From Rhodospirillales bacterium (GTDB taxonomy: Bacteria; Pseudomonadota; Alphaproteobacteria; Rhodospirillales; Magnetospirillaceae), in the NCBI GenBank assembly GCA_030040955.1, contig JASHSH010000462.1:1-6158 (forward strand): a stretch of DNA of 6,158 nt. Reading direction: 5' to 3'. Position 1 is the stretch's first letter. Each line of letters begins with the position of its first letter. Both the position numbers and the translations under genes were made by a program. Shown here piece after piece: positions 1 to 5,736 of this stretch. The notes beneath the pieces were generated by a model. That model was not told the origin of the DNA and ran no database searches. It saw nothing but the letters and a program-made list of their open reading frames with translations.

Positions 1-10
1 TTTAGCAAGA

Positions 11-16
11 TACTAT
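11..16 (+). promoter_or_regulatory. Possible -10 box upstream of the phosphoesterase gene
   Basis: TACTAT matches 4 of 6 positions of a sigma-70 -10 box. It lies in the only A/T-rich patch before the first gene (positions 1-22) and would give a leader of about 45 bases. A matching -35 box would fall at or beyond the window edge, so this is weak. Confidence 0.25.
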
Positions 17-68
17 AGGAAGCGCCTGTATTCACGTCGGAAATCGCTTTCGAGGCGGGTTGGTTCGC

Positions 69-974
69 ATGAGTGCCGAGATGGACGCCGAGGTTGCAAC
101 CTACCGCGCCATCTGGATTTCCGACGTTCACCTGGGCACCCGCGGCTGCAAGGCCGAATTCCTCCTCGACTTCCTGCGCTGCACCGAATCCGAATACCTC
201 TATCTGGTCGGCGACATGATCGACGGCTGGCGGCTGCGGCGGTCCTGGTATTGGCCGCAGGCCCATAACGACGTGGTGCAGAAGCTGCTGCGCAAGGCGC
301 GCAAGGGCACCAAGGTCTGGTTCATCCCGGGCAATCACGACGAATTCGCGCGCCACTACGTCGATTTCAATTTCGGCGAGGTGCGCGTCGCCGACGAAGC
401 CGTCCACGAGACCGCCGACGGCCGCCGGCTGCTGGTGCTGCACGGCGACCAGTTCGACGCCGTCATCGGCTACGCCAAATGGCTGGCCCATCTCGGCGAC
501 AGGGCGTACAACGCCGCGCTGGTGCTGAACCGTTGGCTGAACTGGGCGCGGCGCCAAATGGGCCTGCGCTACTGGTCGCTCTCCTCCTATCTGAAATACC
601 GGGTGAAGAACGCGGTCAGCTACATCGCCGGCTTCGAGGACGCGATGGCCGAAGTGGCGCGCCGCCGCGGCGTCGACGGCATCGTCTGCGGCCATATCCA
701 CCATGCCGAGCTGCGCTACCTCGGCGACGTGCTCTATGCCAACGACGGCGACTGGGTGGAGAGCTGCACCGCCCTGGTCGAGCATCTCGACGGCCGCCTC
801 GAGATCGTCCGCTGGGCGGAGATCGGCGCCGACGGATTGGCGCCCGCGCGCGTCGCCACCCTTGCCCCATCCGCGCCCTCCGCCGCGCTCGAGGATCCGA
901 TATGCGCATTGTCGTCGTCACCGATGCCTGGCATCCCCAGCTCAACGGCGTGGTCCGCACCCTCGGCATCCTGA
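69..974 (+). CDS. LpxH-like metallophosphoesterase (putative UDP-2,3-diacylglucosamine diphosphatase family)
   Basis: Binuclear-metal phosphoesterase of the calcineurin-like superfamily, LpxH/YbbF branch, 301 residues. All metal-binding blocks are visible: SDVH (D19, H21), GDMID (D49), GNHDE (N89, H90), LHGDQFD (H125, D127) and GHIHH (H209, H211). True LpxH cleaves the pyrophosphate of UDP-diacylglucosamine in lipid A synthesis at the inner membrane. Many alphaproteobacteria use LpxI for that step, so this paralogue may act on another nucleotide- or phospho-lipid; its substrate is inferred, not shown. The recognisable domain ends near W249 (LEIVRW). The last 50 or so residues are Ala/Ser/Pro-rich, and their final part overlaps the next gene by 73 bases. 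Start: ATG 69 is chosen; TTG 60 and ATG 81 are in-frame alternatives. The GAGG at 52-55 is badly spaced for ATG 69, so the start is uncertain. No signal peptide or membrane helix is seen. Confidence 0.9.
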   Translation: MSAEMDAEVATYRAIWISDVHLGTRGCKAEFLLDFLRCTESEYLYLVGDMIDGWRLRRSWYWPQAHNDVVQKLLRKARKGTKVWFIPGNHDEFARHYVDFNFGEVRVADEAVHETADGRRLLVLHGDQFDAVIGYAKWLAHLGDRAYNAALVLNRWLNWARRQMGLRYWSLSSYLKYRVKNAVSYIAGFEDAMAEVARRRGVDGIVCGHIHHAELRYLGDVLYANDGDWVESCTALVEHLDGRLEIVRWAEIGADGLAPARVATLAPSAPSAALEDPICALSSSPMPGIPSSTAWSAPSAS

Positions 975-1942
975 GGGAGGAGCTGATCCGCCTCGGCCAC
1001 CAGCCGATCTTCATCACGCCGAACCAGTTCCTCAGCGTTCCCTGTCCGACCTATCCGGAAATCCGGCTGGCCTGCCTGCCGGGCCGGCGCCTCGGCGAGA
1101 TGATCGAGGCGGCCCAGCCCTGCGCCATCCATATCTCGACCGAGGGACCGCTCGGCTGGGCGGCGCGCGCCTACTGCCTGAAGCGGGGGCTCCCGTTCAC
1201 CACGGCCTATCACACGCGCTTCCCGGAATACATCCAGGCGCGGTTCCAGGTTCCGCTGCCGCTCACCTACGGCGTGATGCGCAGGTTCCACGCCAGATCG
1301 CGCACCATCATGGTGGCGACGCCGACGATCGAATCGGAGCTGACCGCGCGGGGATTCGGCCATATCCGCCGCTGGTCGCGCGGCGTCGACACCGAACTGT
1401 TCCGGCCCCATGCGCCGGAGGAGATCGCCGCGCTCGCGCCAGAGGTCGCCCATCTGCCCAAGCCGGTCTTCGCCTATGTCGGCCGCGTGGCGGTGGAGAA
1501 GAATATCGGCGCGTTCCTCGATCTCGATCTGCCGGGGAGCAAGCTGGTGGTCGGCGACGGGCCGCGGCTGGCCGAGACGCGCCGGCGCCATCCCGGGGTG
1601 CTGTTCGCGGGCGTGCGGCGCGGCGCCGAACTGGCGGCGCACTATGCCGCCGCGTCGGTGTTCGTGTTTCCGAGCCGGACCGACACGTTCGGACTTGTGC
1701 TGCTCGAAGCGCTGGCCTCGGGGGTGCCGGTGGCCGCCTATCCGGTACCGGGTCCGCTCGACGTGATCGGCGATGCTGGGATCGGCGTGCTCGACGAGGA
1801 TCTCGGTCGCGCGGCCCGCGCGGCGCTGGCGATTCCGCGCGACGCCTGCCGCGAGCATGCGCTCGCCTATAGCTGGACGGCCAGCGCGCGGCAGTTCCTG
1901 GCGAATCTCGCGCCGTTCGGCGCGGAGCGGGTGGCGGCCTAG
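902..1942 (+). CDS. GT4-family glycosyltransferase (SqdX/SQD2-like)
   Basis: Retaining GT-B glycosyltransferase of 346 residues. The N-terminal acceptor domain opens with VVTDAWHPQLNGVVRTL (residues 5-21), the typical start of GT4 enzymes of the SqdX/MgtA kind. AYHTRFPEYI lies at 102-111 and GVDTELFRP at 161-169. The donor domain has GRVAVEKN (R195, K200, expected to contact the donor phosphates), VVGDGP at 216-221, and the signature PSRTDTFGLVLLEA at 257-270. There the usual EX7E reads D261-X7-E269, an Asp form I recall as common in this subgroup. It probably transfers a sugar from a nucleotide sugar to a lipid or glycan acceptor at the inner face of the inner membrane; the exact substrate cannot be read. 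ATG 902 has GAGGA at 891-895 with 6-base spacing, a strong start inside the phosphoesterase tail. The overlap implies co-transcription and perhaps translational coupling. Confidence 0.92.
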   Translation: MRIVVVTDAWHPQLNGVVRTLGILREELIRLGHQPIFITPNQFLSVPCPTYPEIRLACLPGRRLGEMIEAAQPCAIHISTEGPLGWAARAYCLKRGLPFTTAYHTRFPEYIQARFQVPLPLTYGVMRRFHARSRTIMVATPTIESELTARGFGHIRRWSRGVDTELFRPHAPEEIAALAPEVAHLPKPVFAYVGRVAVEKNIGAFLDLDLPGSKLVVGDGPRLAETRRRHPGVLFAGVRRGAELAAHYAAASVFVFPSRTDTFGLVLLEALASGVPVAAYPVPGPLDVIGDAGIGVLDEDLGRAARAALAIPRDACREHALAYSWTASARQFLANLAPFGAERVAA

Positions 1943-1953
1943 CCGGAACCGCC
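1933..1953. other. Hairpin across the shared stop codons of two convergent genes
   Basis: GGCGG (1933-1937) can pair with CCGCC (1949-1953) around an 11-base loop holding the CTAG stop palindrome. A second hairpin, CGCGCC/GGCGCG (1909-1914 and 1919-1924, loop GTTC), lies just before it inside the glycosyltransferase gene. Neither is followed by a T tract on either strand, so a role as two-way terminator is only a suggestion. Confidence 0.25.
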
Positions 1954-2583
1954 GGCCATCGCCTCGGTCCAGCCGGATTTCACGCCCGCGCAGCGGCCGC
2001 TCGACCAGCTTTGCGTCACGTCGCCGTCCGGCGTGTAGATGCGGTCCATCGGCAATTGCGAGAACAGCCGGAACGGCCGACCGATGCTGTTGCTCAGATG
2101 CACGACCTCCGGCTTCAGCGCGAGAAGGGCATCGAAATCGATCGAGTCGGTGGCGTTGTCATGCATGTCGGCGGACACCGGAACCGAGGAGACGTTGATG
2201 AACCAGGTCCCCTTGCCGATCTGAAAGCGCTCGATCCGGCCGGAACCTACCTCCAGCACCGCGAGGCTGTTCGGCGGCCACAGCCGCCAGGAGCGGCCCC
2301 AATACAGCTTGGCGCCGAGGCAGGTCTCGCTGCCGTCCGCCAGGCGCACGTCGTAGCTGCCGGCGCTCGCGTTCGCGATGTACACGGTCGTGGTGACGGG
2401 GAACAGCCAGTCGGCGATCAGGGTCACCGCCCAGATGCCGCCGGCGATGGCGAGCAGGACCTGCCAGACCGGGGAGATGTCGCCGGCGCCGCCCGCCGGA
2501 TTCAGGCGCGTCGCGCCGAGTGCCAGCAGCAGCAGCCCGAACGAGACGCCGGATCCCCGCGCGATCCAGTCCAGCGTGTCCAT
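1939..2583 (-). CDS. Uncharacterised protein with two N-terminal membrane segments
   Basis: 214 residues; family not recognised. Two hydrophobic stretches lie near the N-terminus: about residues 12-24 (short, Leu-rich, GLLLLALGA) and 39-61 (VWQVLLAIAGGIWAVTLIADWLF), so a hairpin membrane anchor is likely. The rest is soluble and looks beta-rich, with alternating strands and many aromatics (TTTVYIANASAGSYDVRL, LYWGRSWRLWPP, GTWFINVSSVPV). Cysteines C88 and C198 lie in this part. If both helices cross the membrane, the N-terminus and the domain are on the same side; which side is not clear. ATG 2583 is preceded by GGAG about 8 bases upstream on the minus strand. It lies 47 bases after the 367-residue gene, so the two are probably co-transcribed. 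Its stop TAG (1941-1939) overlaps the opposing glycosyltransferase stop. It is real rather than a shadow because its composition is balanced, unlike the Arg/His/Gln-rich opposite frames. Confidence 0.75.
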   Translation of the reverse strand: MDTLDWIARGSGVSFGLLLLALGATRLNPAGGAGDISPVWQVLLAIAGGIWAVTLIADWLFPVTTTVYIANASAGSYDVRLADGSETCLGAKLYWGRSWRLWPPNSLAVLEVGSGRIERFQIGKGTWFINVSSVPVSADMHDNATDSIDFDALLALKPEVVHLSNSIGRPFRLFSQLPMDRIYTPDGDVTQSWSSGRCAGVKSGWTEAMAGGSG

Positions 2584-2592
2584 GACTCACTC

Positions 2593-2607
2593 CGCGCCGA
2601 AGGCGCG
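2593..2607 (-). other. Small hairpin in the 47-base gap between two minus-strand genes
   Basis: A 6-bp stem CGCGCC/GGCGCG with a three-base TTC loop sits 10-24 bases before ATG 2583, next to the ribosome-binding GGAG. A 10-base palindrome GCGGCGCCGC (2613-2622) lies beside it. It could affect initiation of the second gene, but G+C-rich spacers form such stems by chance. Confidence 0.25.
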
Positions 2608-2630
2608 CGAGGGCGGCGCCGCGCCGGGAC

Positions 2631-3734
2631 TCACGCGGCCGAGCGCTGCCGTCCCAGCCACTCGGTGACCTGGGGGACCAGCGCCTTGCAGGTCATCAGC
2701 GCCGAGGTCGCGATGCGCGTCTTGTCCTGCGTCATGTGCAGCAACCCCTCCACCAGCTTGCGCAGGAATTCCTTGGTGAAGCCCGGCCGCGAAAGCAACT
2801 CCGGGAGCTTCGGGCCGAAAGCCGCGCGCATCGCGTTCACCAGCACGTCGACCTTGTCGATGTTCAGCCGCTGCAGCTCCTCGAGGCTCTCGGTCGACAT
2901 GTAGGCGAGGATGTCGCCGTAGATTCGGGCCGTCGCCCTGTCGAGCGCCGCGACCAGCATGAAGTATCTGTTGTCGCGCGCGAAGAAGTCGTAGGCCTTG
3001 TCGCCGAGCAGGTCGCGGTAGAAGACGTACTGATCGCGCGGCCAATGCAGCAGACCCGTGATCGCCGCCGGCCGCTTCTCGAGCATCGCGACGAAATCCT
3101 CCTGCGCCACGTCGCGCGCCCTCTTGAGCGCGGCCGCGTCGAAGCGCGCGATCTCGCGCACCGACTCCGGCGTGCGCAGCGCCAGAATGTTCTCGCCGAG
3201 TTGGAGAAGCTGCGCGAGGCTCAGCTCGGTGTAGGCGCCGAGCAGGGGCATCTGCCAGTCGAAGGCGATGAAGCGCAATGCCTCGCGCAGCACGCGCGGG
3301 TCCACGCCGCCGATCTTGCGCTGTACCTTCTCGGTCTTGGTGAAGAACAGCATCGTCTTCTTGGTGACGGTCTTGGTGACGATCTCCTCGCTGTCGCTCG
3401 CATCCTGCTCGAGGAAGTAGCGCGCGCAGGTCTTCACCATCAGCTGCTGGATCTGACCCAGCGTCACGCCGCAGACCAGCGGCTTGTCGATCTCGGTCAC
3501 CTGGCGTCCGGTCTTGTCGACCACGATGCCGGTGCCGATCTGCTCGTTCTTCCGATAGGTCTGGATGAAGCCGTAGAGCAGTTCCGGATCGTGCAGGATT
3601 TGCGAGTGGGTGATCTCGGCGTCGAACAGTCCCTTCGCCTGCAACGCCGCCAGCACCTGCTTCATGCCGTCGATGACGGCCCGCTTCGTCTCGGCGGGAA
3701 TTTCGAGGGGCGGAGGCAGTTCAGGCAGCGCCAT
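2631..3734 (-). CDS. Uncharacterised 367-residue soluble protein
   Basis: Family not recognised. Seen in the sequence: a Pro-rich start (MALPELPPPLEIP), then mostly predicted amphipathic helices (for example GMKQVLAALQAKG at 23-35, LSLAQLLQLGENILAL at 171-186, STESLEELQRLNIDKVDVL at 280-298, and KEFLRKLVEGLLHM at 321-334). One strand-like, Lys/Thr-rich stretch lies at about 118-141 (IVTKTVTKKTMLFFTKTEKV). There is no signal peptide, no membrane segment and no catalytic motif I can name; cysteines are C88, C103 and C349. It is probably cytoplasmic. ATG 3734 is chosen; GTG 3746 is an in-frame alternative adding four residues (MPCS), and neither has a clear Shine-Dalgarno sequence. It is followed after 47 bases by the 214-residue membrane protein, its likeliest partner. 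The long plus-strand ORF opposite it has the Leu/His/Gln/Arg-rich make-up of an antisense shadow, so the minus frame is taken as real. Confidence 0.8.
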   Translation of the reverse strand: MALPELPPPLEIPAETKRAVIDGMKQVLAALQAKGLFDAEITHSQILHDPELLYGFIQTYRKNEQIGTGIVVDKTGRQVTEIDKPLVCGVTLGQIQQLMVKTCARYFLEQDASDSEEIVTKTVTKKTMLFFTKTEKVQRKIGGVDPRVLREALRFIAFDWQMPLLGAYTELSLAQLLQLGENILALRTPESVREIARFDAAALKRARDVAQEDFVAMLEKRPAAITGLLHWPRDQYVFYRDLLGDKAYDFFARDNRYFMLVAALDRATARIYGDILAYMSTESLEELQRLNIDKVDVLVNAMRAAFGPKLPELLSRPGFTKEFLRKLVEGLLHMTQDKTRIATSALMTCKALVPQVTEWLGRQRSAA

Positions 3735-3913
3735 CGAGCACGGCACCCGTCGAGGAGTGGATCCACTTCATTGCCGGTGTCCCCGCCGCGCCGGCGCGAA
3801 GCCTTCGCCGCGACGCGTCCCGCGCTCGGCGGCAGATCGGCCGCGCCGCCCCCATGCCCCCGCAGCGGCCGGCGCGCCGACGCGAGGAGGTTTGCCATTG
3901 TAGGGCTTCGACG
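3735..3913. other. Intergenic region with palindromes between two minus-strand genes
   Basis: A 179-base G+C-rich spacer, the largest in the window. It holds a perfect 12-base palindrome AGTGGATCCACT (3756-3767), 22-33 bases before ATG 3734 on the minus strand. A compact hairpin GCGAA/TTCGC lies at 3796-3808, and a 7-bp stem CGGCCGC/GCGGCCG (3838-3844 and 3865-3871) lies 43-76 bases after the transglycosylase stop. The last could end or stabilise the upstream transcript but has no T tract. A 78-codon frame (3898-3662) exists here, but nothing supports it as a gene. Confidence 0.4.
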
Positions 3914-4918
3914 TCAACCGGACAGTGTGCGCACGAATTGGGCAACGAGTTCGCGCAGCGATCGTTCCCTAGGCGCGGCCCGCGAATCGCCCAGGCCGGG
4001 CATCGGCGCGACGATGCTGTCGGCGCTTTCGGGCGCATCGAGCGAGGCGCGTATGATCGAACTTCCCGCATCGGCGGAATCATCCGTCGGCGCGACATCC
4101 GCCGCAACTTGTCCGACATCCGAATCGGCCGGAATTCGCGCCACCAGCTCGGCCGCGAACGCCGCGAGCCTGGTTTCCGACTGAGCCGCGGCCGGCGTTG
4201 AAATCGATTCAATCGACTTGGGCGCCGACGATTCGGCGAGTGGCGCGGCGACCGCCGGCTCCGCGCGCGCCGTACGGTGGGCGGCGGAAGCGAACGCGCG
4301 ATGCACGCGGTCGTAGAGCGCGGCCACGCTGCGCGCGGCATGGTTGGGTCCGTAGAACTCGCCGGGATTCGTGCGCGCGGCCTCCGGAAGCAGCGGCGCG
4401 GCCGGCTGGTCGGGATCGGTCGAATGCGCGGCGAGCACGCGCGCAGCGCCGCCCGGGCCGAGGAAATGCGCGAGATAGAGATCGGTGGCGTCGACCGGGC
4501 GGCCGAGCGTCTTCTCCAGCCAGGCCTTGTTGTCGCGCGCGTATTGCCCCGCCATCACCGCGGCGATGTCGGGATCGCGGCGAAGATCGAGTATCTGGCG
4601 GCCGATCTCGGGATCGTCGGGCTCGTAGGCGCCCGAGGCAGTGCGATGGATGGCGTCCGCGAGTTCGCCCAGCCCGACCGACGCGCCGTGCAGCTTGATC
4701 ACTTGCAGCCAGGTCTGGCGCGTGAACTGGAACAGCCCGGCCGCCGAGGAGACGCGCGACCCCGCGCCCGGCTCGAGCGCGCTCTCGCGCCGTGCCTGCG
4801 CCATCAGATAGTCGAAGCTCACGCCGGTGTGCCGGCTGGCCTGCCGGATGGTCGCGGCGATCTCCTTCGCGCGCGCCGCGGTCGCCGACATCGTGGCCTG
4901 GTCGGAGACGCCAGCCAT
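3914..4918 (-). CDS. Lytic transglycosylase-domain protein (SLT-like) with long disordered C-terminus
   Basis: 334 residues. The N-terminal third is a lysozyme-like transglycosylase domain: helix at 15-30, then GVSFDYLMAQARRESAL with the expected catalytic Glu at E45, and the signature SSAAGLFQFTRQTW at 57-70. DLYLAHFLGPGGAARVL follows at 146-162. Such enzymes cut the MurNAc-GlcNAc bond of peptidoglycan to 1,6-anhydro ends. The domain matches a group I recall from alphaproteobacteria. About 165-315 is low-complexity, Ala/Ser/Pro/Asp-rich and probably disordered, with one amphipathic helix (ETRLAAFAAELVARI, 248-262). The protein closes with another (RSLRELVAQFVRTLSG, 319-334). No signal peptide or membrane segment is present, which is odd for a periplasmic enzyme. 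ATG 4918 is chosen for the GGAGGAGG just upstream (4922-4929); GTG 4933 is the alternative. It lies 83 bases after the lipoprotein gene. Confidence 0.88.
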   Translation of the reverse strand: MAGVSDQATMSATAARAKEIAATIRQASRHTGVSFDYLMAQARRESALEPGAGSRVSSAAGLFQFTRQTWLQVIKLHGASVGLGELADAIHRTASGAYEPDDPEIGRQILDLRRDPDIAAVMAGQYARDNKAWLEKTLGRPVDATDLYLAHFLGPGGAARVLAAHSTDPDQPAAPLLPEAARTNPGEFYGPNHAARSVAALYDRVHRAFASAAHRTARAEPAVAAPLAESSAPKSIESISTPAAAQSETRLAAFAAELVARIPADSDVGQVAADVAPTDDSADAGSSIIRASLDAPESADSIVAPMPGLGDSRAAPRERSLRELVAQFVRTLSG

Positions 4919-4921
4919 CTG

Positions 4922-4929
4922 CCTCCTCC
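4922..4929 (-). promoter_or_regulatory. Strong ribosome-binding site that decides the transglycosylase start
   Basis: GGAGGAGG on the minus strand ends three bases before ATG 4918; counting only its first GGAGG, the spacing is six. It would lie inside the coding region if GTG 4933 were used, so it favours ATG 4918. Confidence 0.65.
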
Positions 4930-5001
4930 GCACGATCCGGCACGGAGTCTGGCAGAACGGGCGTTAACGAATGGCAAACAGCGGAAACGCGGCGGGGCAG
5001 A

Positions 5002-5286
5002 CTACTGGCGGACGTAGCCCTTGCGGTCCATGCAATCGGCGACCAGGGAATCGAAGCGGCTGCGCACCGAACTGTCCTTGGCGATTTGCATCGGATCCTC
5101 GCGCTCGGCCGCCTCCGAGCCGGGGGCGATGCCCGCGCCGGGGCCCATGTCGCGCTCCGATTCGCGGCGGCAATCGGCGAGGTCCGCGTCCCACTGCGCG
5201 CGCGGCTTGTCGGGATTCTTCCAGTCCGGCGATCCCGAGCAGGCAACCATCGCGGCCAGGAACGGAATCACCAACCGGCGGCGCAT
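5002..5286 (-). CDS. Small predicted outer-membrane lipoprotein
   Basis: 94 residues. The N-terminus MRRRLVIPFLAAMVAC has a basic n-region, a short hydrophobic core and a lipobox-like MVA-C16. The Met at -3 is less usual than Leu, but the rest fits cleavage by signal peptidase II. Ser at +2 would send it to the outer membrane. The mature part is short and polar, with C39 (ADLADCRRE) and C85 (ADCMDRKGYV) in similar DC contexts, suggesting one disulfide. A closing C-M-x-x-K-G-Y motif is seen in other small proteobacterial lipoproteins of unknown role, as I recall. ATG 5286 is chosen because it starts directly at the signal peptide; the frame stays open upstream to 5454, but that part is Arg-rich noise running into csaA. 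No good Shine-Dalgarno is visible. It is divergent from csaA with 86 bases between them. Confidence 0.8.
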   Translation of the reverse strand: MRRRLVIPFLAAMVACSGSPDWKNPDKPRAQWDADLADCRRESERDMGPGAGIAPGSEAAEREDPMQIAKDSSVRSRFDSLVADCMDRKGYVRQ

Positions 5287-5372
5287 GGCGGGACCGACTT
5301 GCGATGGAGCGGGCGGCGAGGGTAGACACGGCGCCGGATCGCCGCAAGTGCCACCGCCGGGGACGCGCCGCC
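5287..5372. promoter_or_regulatory. Divergent intergenic region with inverted repeat
   Basis: The 86 bases between the lipoprotein and csaA starts should hold promoters for both directions, though no clear -35/-10 pair is visible. An inverted repeat ACTTGCG (5297-5303) and CGCAAGT (5343-5349), 39 bases apart, flanks the centre and could be an operator or chance. GGGGA at 5359-5363, 9 bases before ATG 5373, is the likely csaA ribosome-binding site. Confidence 0.35.
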
Positions 5373-5708
5373 ATGACCATCGCCTACGAGGATTTCGAGC
5401 GGGTCGACATTCGCGTCGGCACCATCGTCGACGTGCAGCCGTTCCCCGAGGCACGCCGGCCCGCCTTCAAGCTGGTGGTCGATTTCGGGAGCGAGATCGG
5501 GACGCGCAAGAGCTCCGCCCAGCTCACCATGCATTACGATCCGGCGGCGCTGATCGGGCGCCAGGTCGCCGCGGTGGTCAATTTCGCGCCCAAGCAGATC
5601 GGCAAATTCATGTCCGAAGTTCTGGTACTGGGATTTCCGGACGAGGCGGGCGCGGTGATACTGATCGGACCCGAGCGCAAGGTGCCGGACGGCGGCAAGC
5701 TGTTCTGA
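5373..5708 (+). CDS. csaA: CsaA-like tRNA-binding domain protein
   Basis: 111 residues, the usual full length for CsaA, and made almost wholly of one tRNA-binding OB-fold as in the C-terminus of bacterial MetRS and in EMAP-II/Arc1p. Family wording is clear throughout: FERVDIRVGTIVDV at 8-21, ARRPAFKLVVDFG at 27-39, KSSAQLT at 46-52, and VVNFAPKQIGKFMSEVLVLG at 68-87, the most diagnostic block. CsaA forms homodimers. In Bacillus subtilis it was described as a chaperone acting with SecA and preproteins, and structures support tRNA binding; which role applies here is not known. It is cytoplasmic. ATG 5373 starts exactly at the family N-terminus. It faces away from the lipoprotein gene and is followed by a hairpin-rich 88-base gap before the MaoC gene. 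Confidence 0.93.
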   Translation: MTIAYEDFERVDIRVGTIVDVQPFPEARRPAFKLVVDFGSEIGTRKSSAQLTMHYDPAALIGRQVAAVVNFAPKQIGKFMSEVLVLGFPDEAGAVILIGPERKVPDGGKLF

Positions 5709-5712
5709 GCGG

Positions 5713-5736
5713 CGCCGCGCCTTGTGAGCCGCGGCG
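5713..5736 (+). terminator. G+C-rich hairpin just after csaA
   Basis: CGCCGCG (5713-5719) pairs perfectly with CGCGGCG (5730-5736) around a 10-base loop, starting five bases after the csaA stop. No T run follows, so a classic intrinsic terminator is not met. It may act as a transcript-end stabiliser, or be chance. Confidence 0.3.

Noticed and set aside
734..1858. Long minus-strand open frame opposite the glycosyltransferase
   Set aside because: Antisense shadow: Arg/His/Gln-rich composition, while the plus frame gives an unmistakable GT4 enzyme.
2584..2634. Direct repeat GACTCAC at 2584-2590 and 2628-2634 flanking the gap between two minus-strand genes
   Set aside because: Only seven bases; one copy is part of a stop codon region and the other touches the start region, so coincidence is enough to explain it.
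2011..2904. 297-codon plus-strand open frame opposite the 214-residue membrane protein
   Set aside because: Shadow composition, crosses a gene boundary, and the minus frame gives a coherent protein with membrane segments and a ribosome-binding site.
3662..3898. Possible 78-residue small gene on the minus strand between the transglycosylase and the 367-residue gene
   Set aside because: Starts MANLLASARRPL but becomes Arg/Gly/Pro-rich, has no clear ribosome-binding site and overlaps the next gene by 73 bases; no positive evidence of coding.
2736..4184. Very long plus-strand open frame (482 codons) opposite the 367-residue gene and into the transglycosylase gene
   Set aside because: Its product is Leu/His/Gln/Arg/Glu-rich with no domain pattern, typical of the antisense frame of high-G+C genes, and it crosses the ends of two genes that make better proteins on the minus strand.
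4199..4218. Cluster of GATTC/ATCGA-like words suggesting CcrM methylation or regulator sites
   Set aside because: It lies inside the transglycosylase gene in the disordered tail (Ser-Ile-Glu-Ser-Ile-Ser codons), and codon repetition explains it.
4209..5246. 345-codon minus-strand frame spanning the transglycosylase and lipoprotein genes
   Set aside because: Arg/Pro-rich out-of-frame reading of two real genes, bridging their intergenic gap.
5287..5454. N-terminal extension of the lipoprotein frame up to 5454
   Set aside because: It would place 56 Arg/Pro/Cys-rich residues before a proper lipoprotein signal peptide and run into the csaA coding region.
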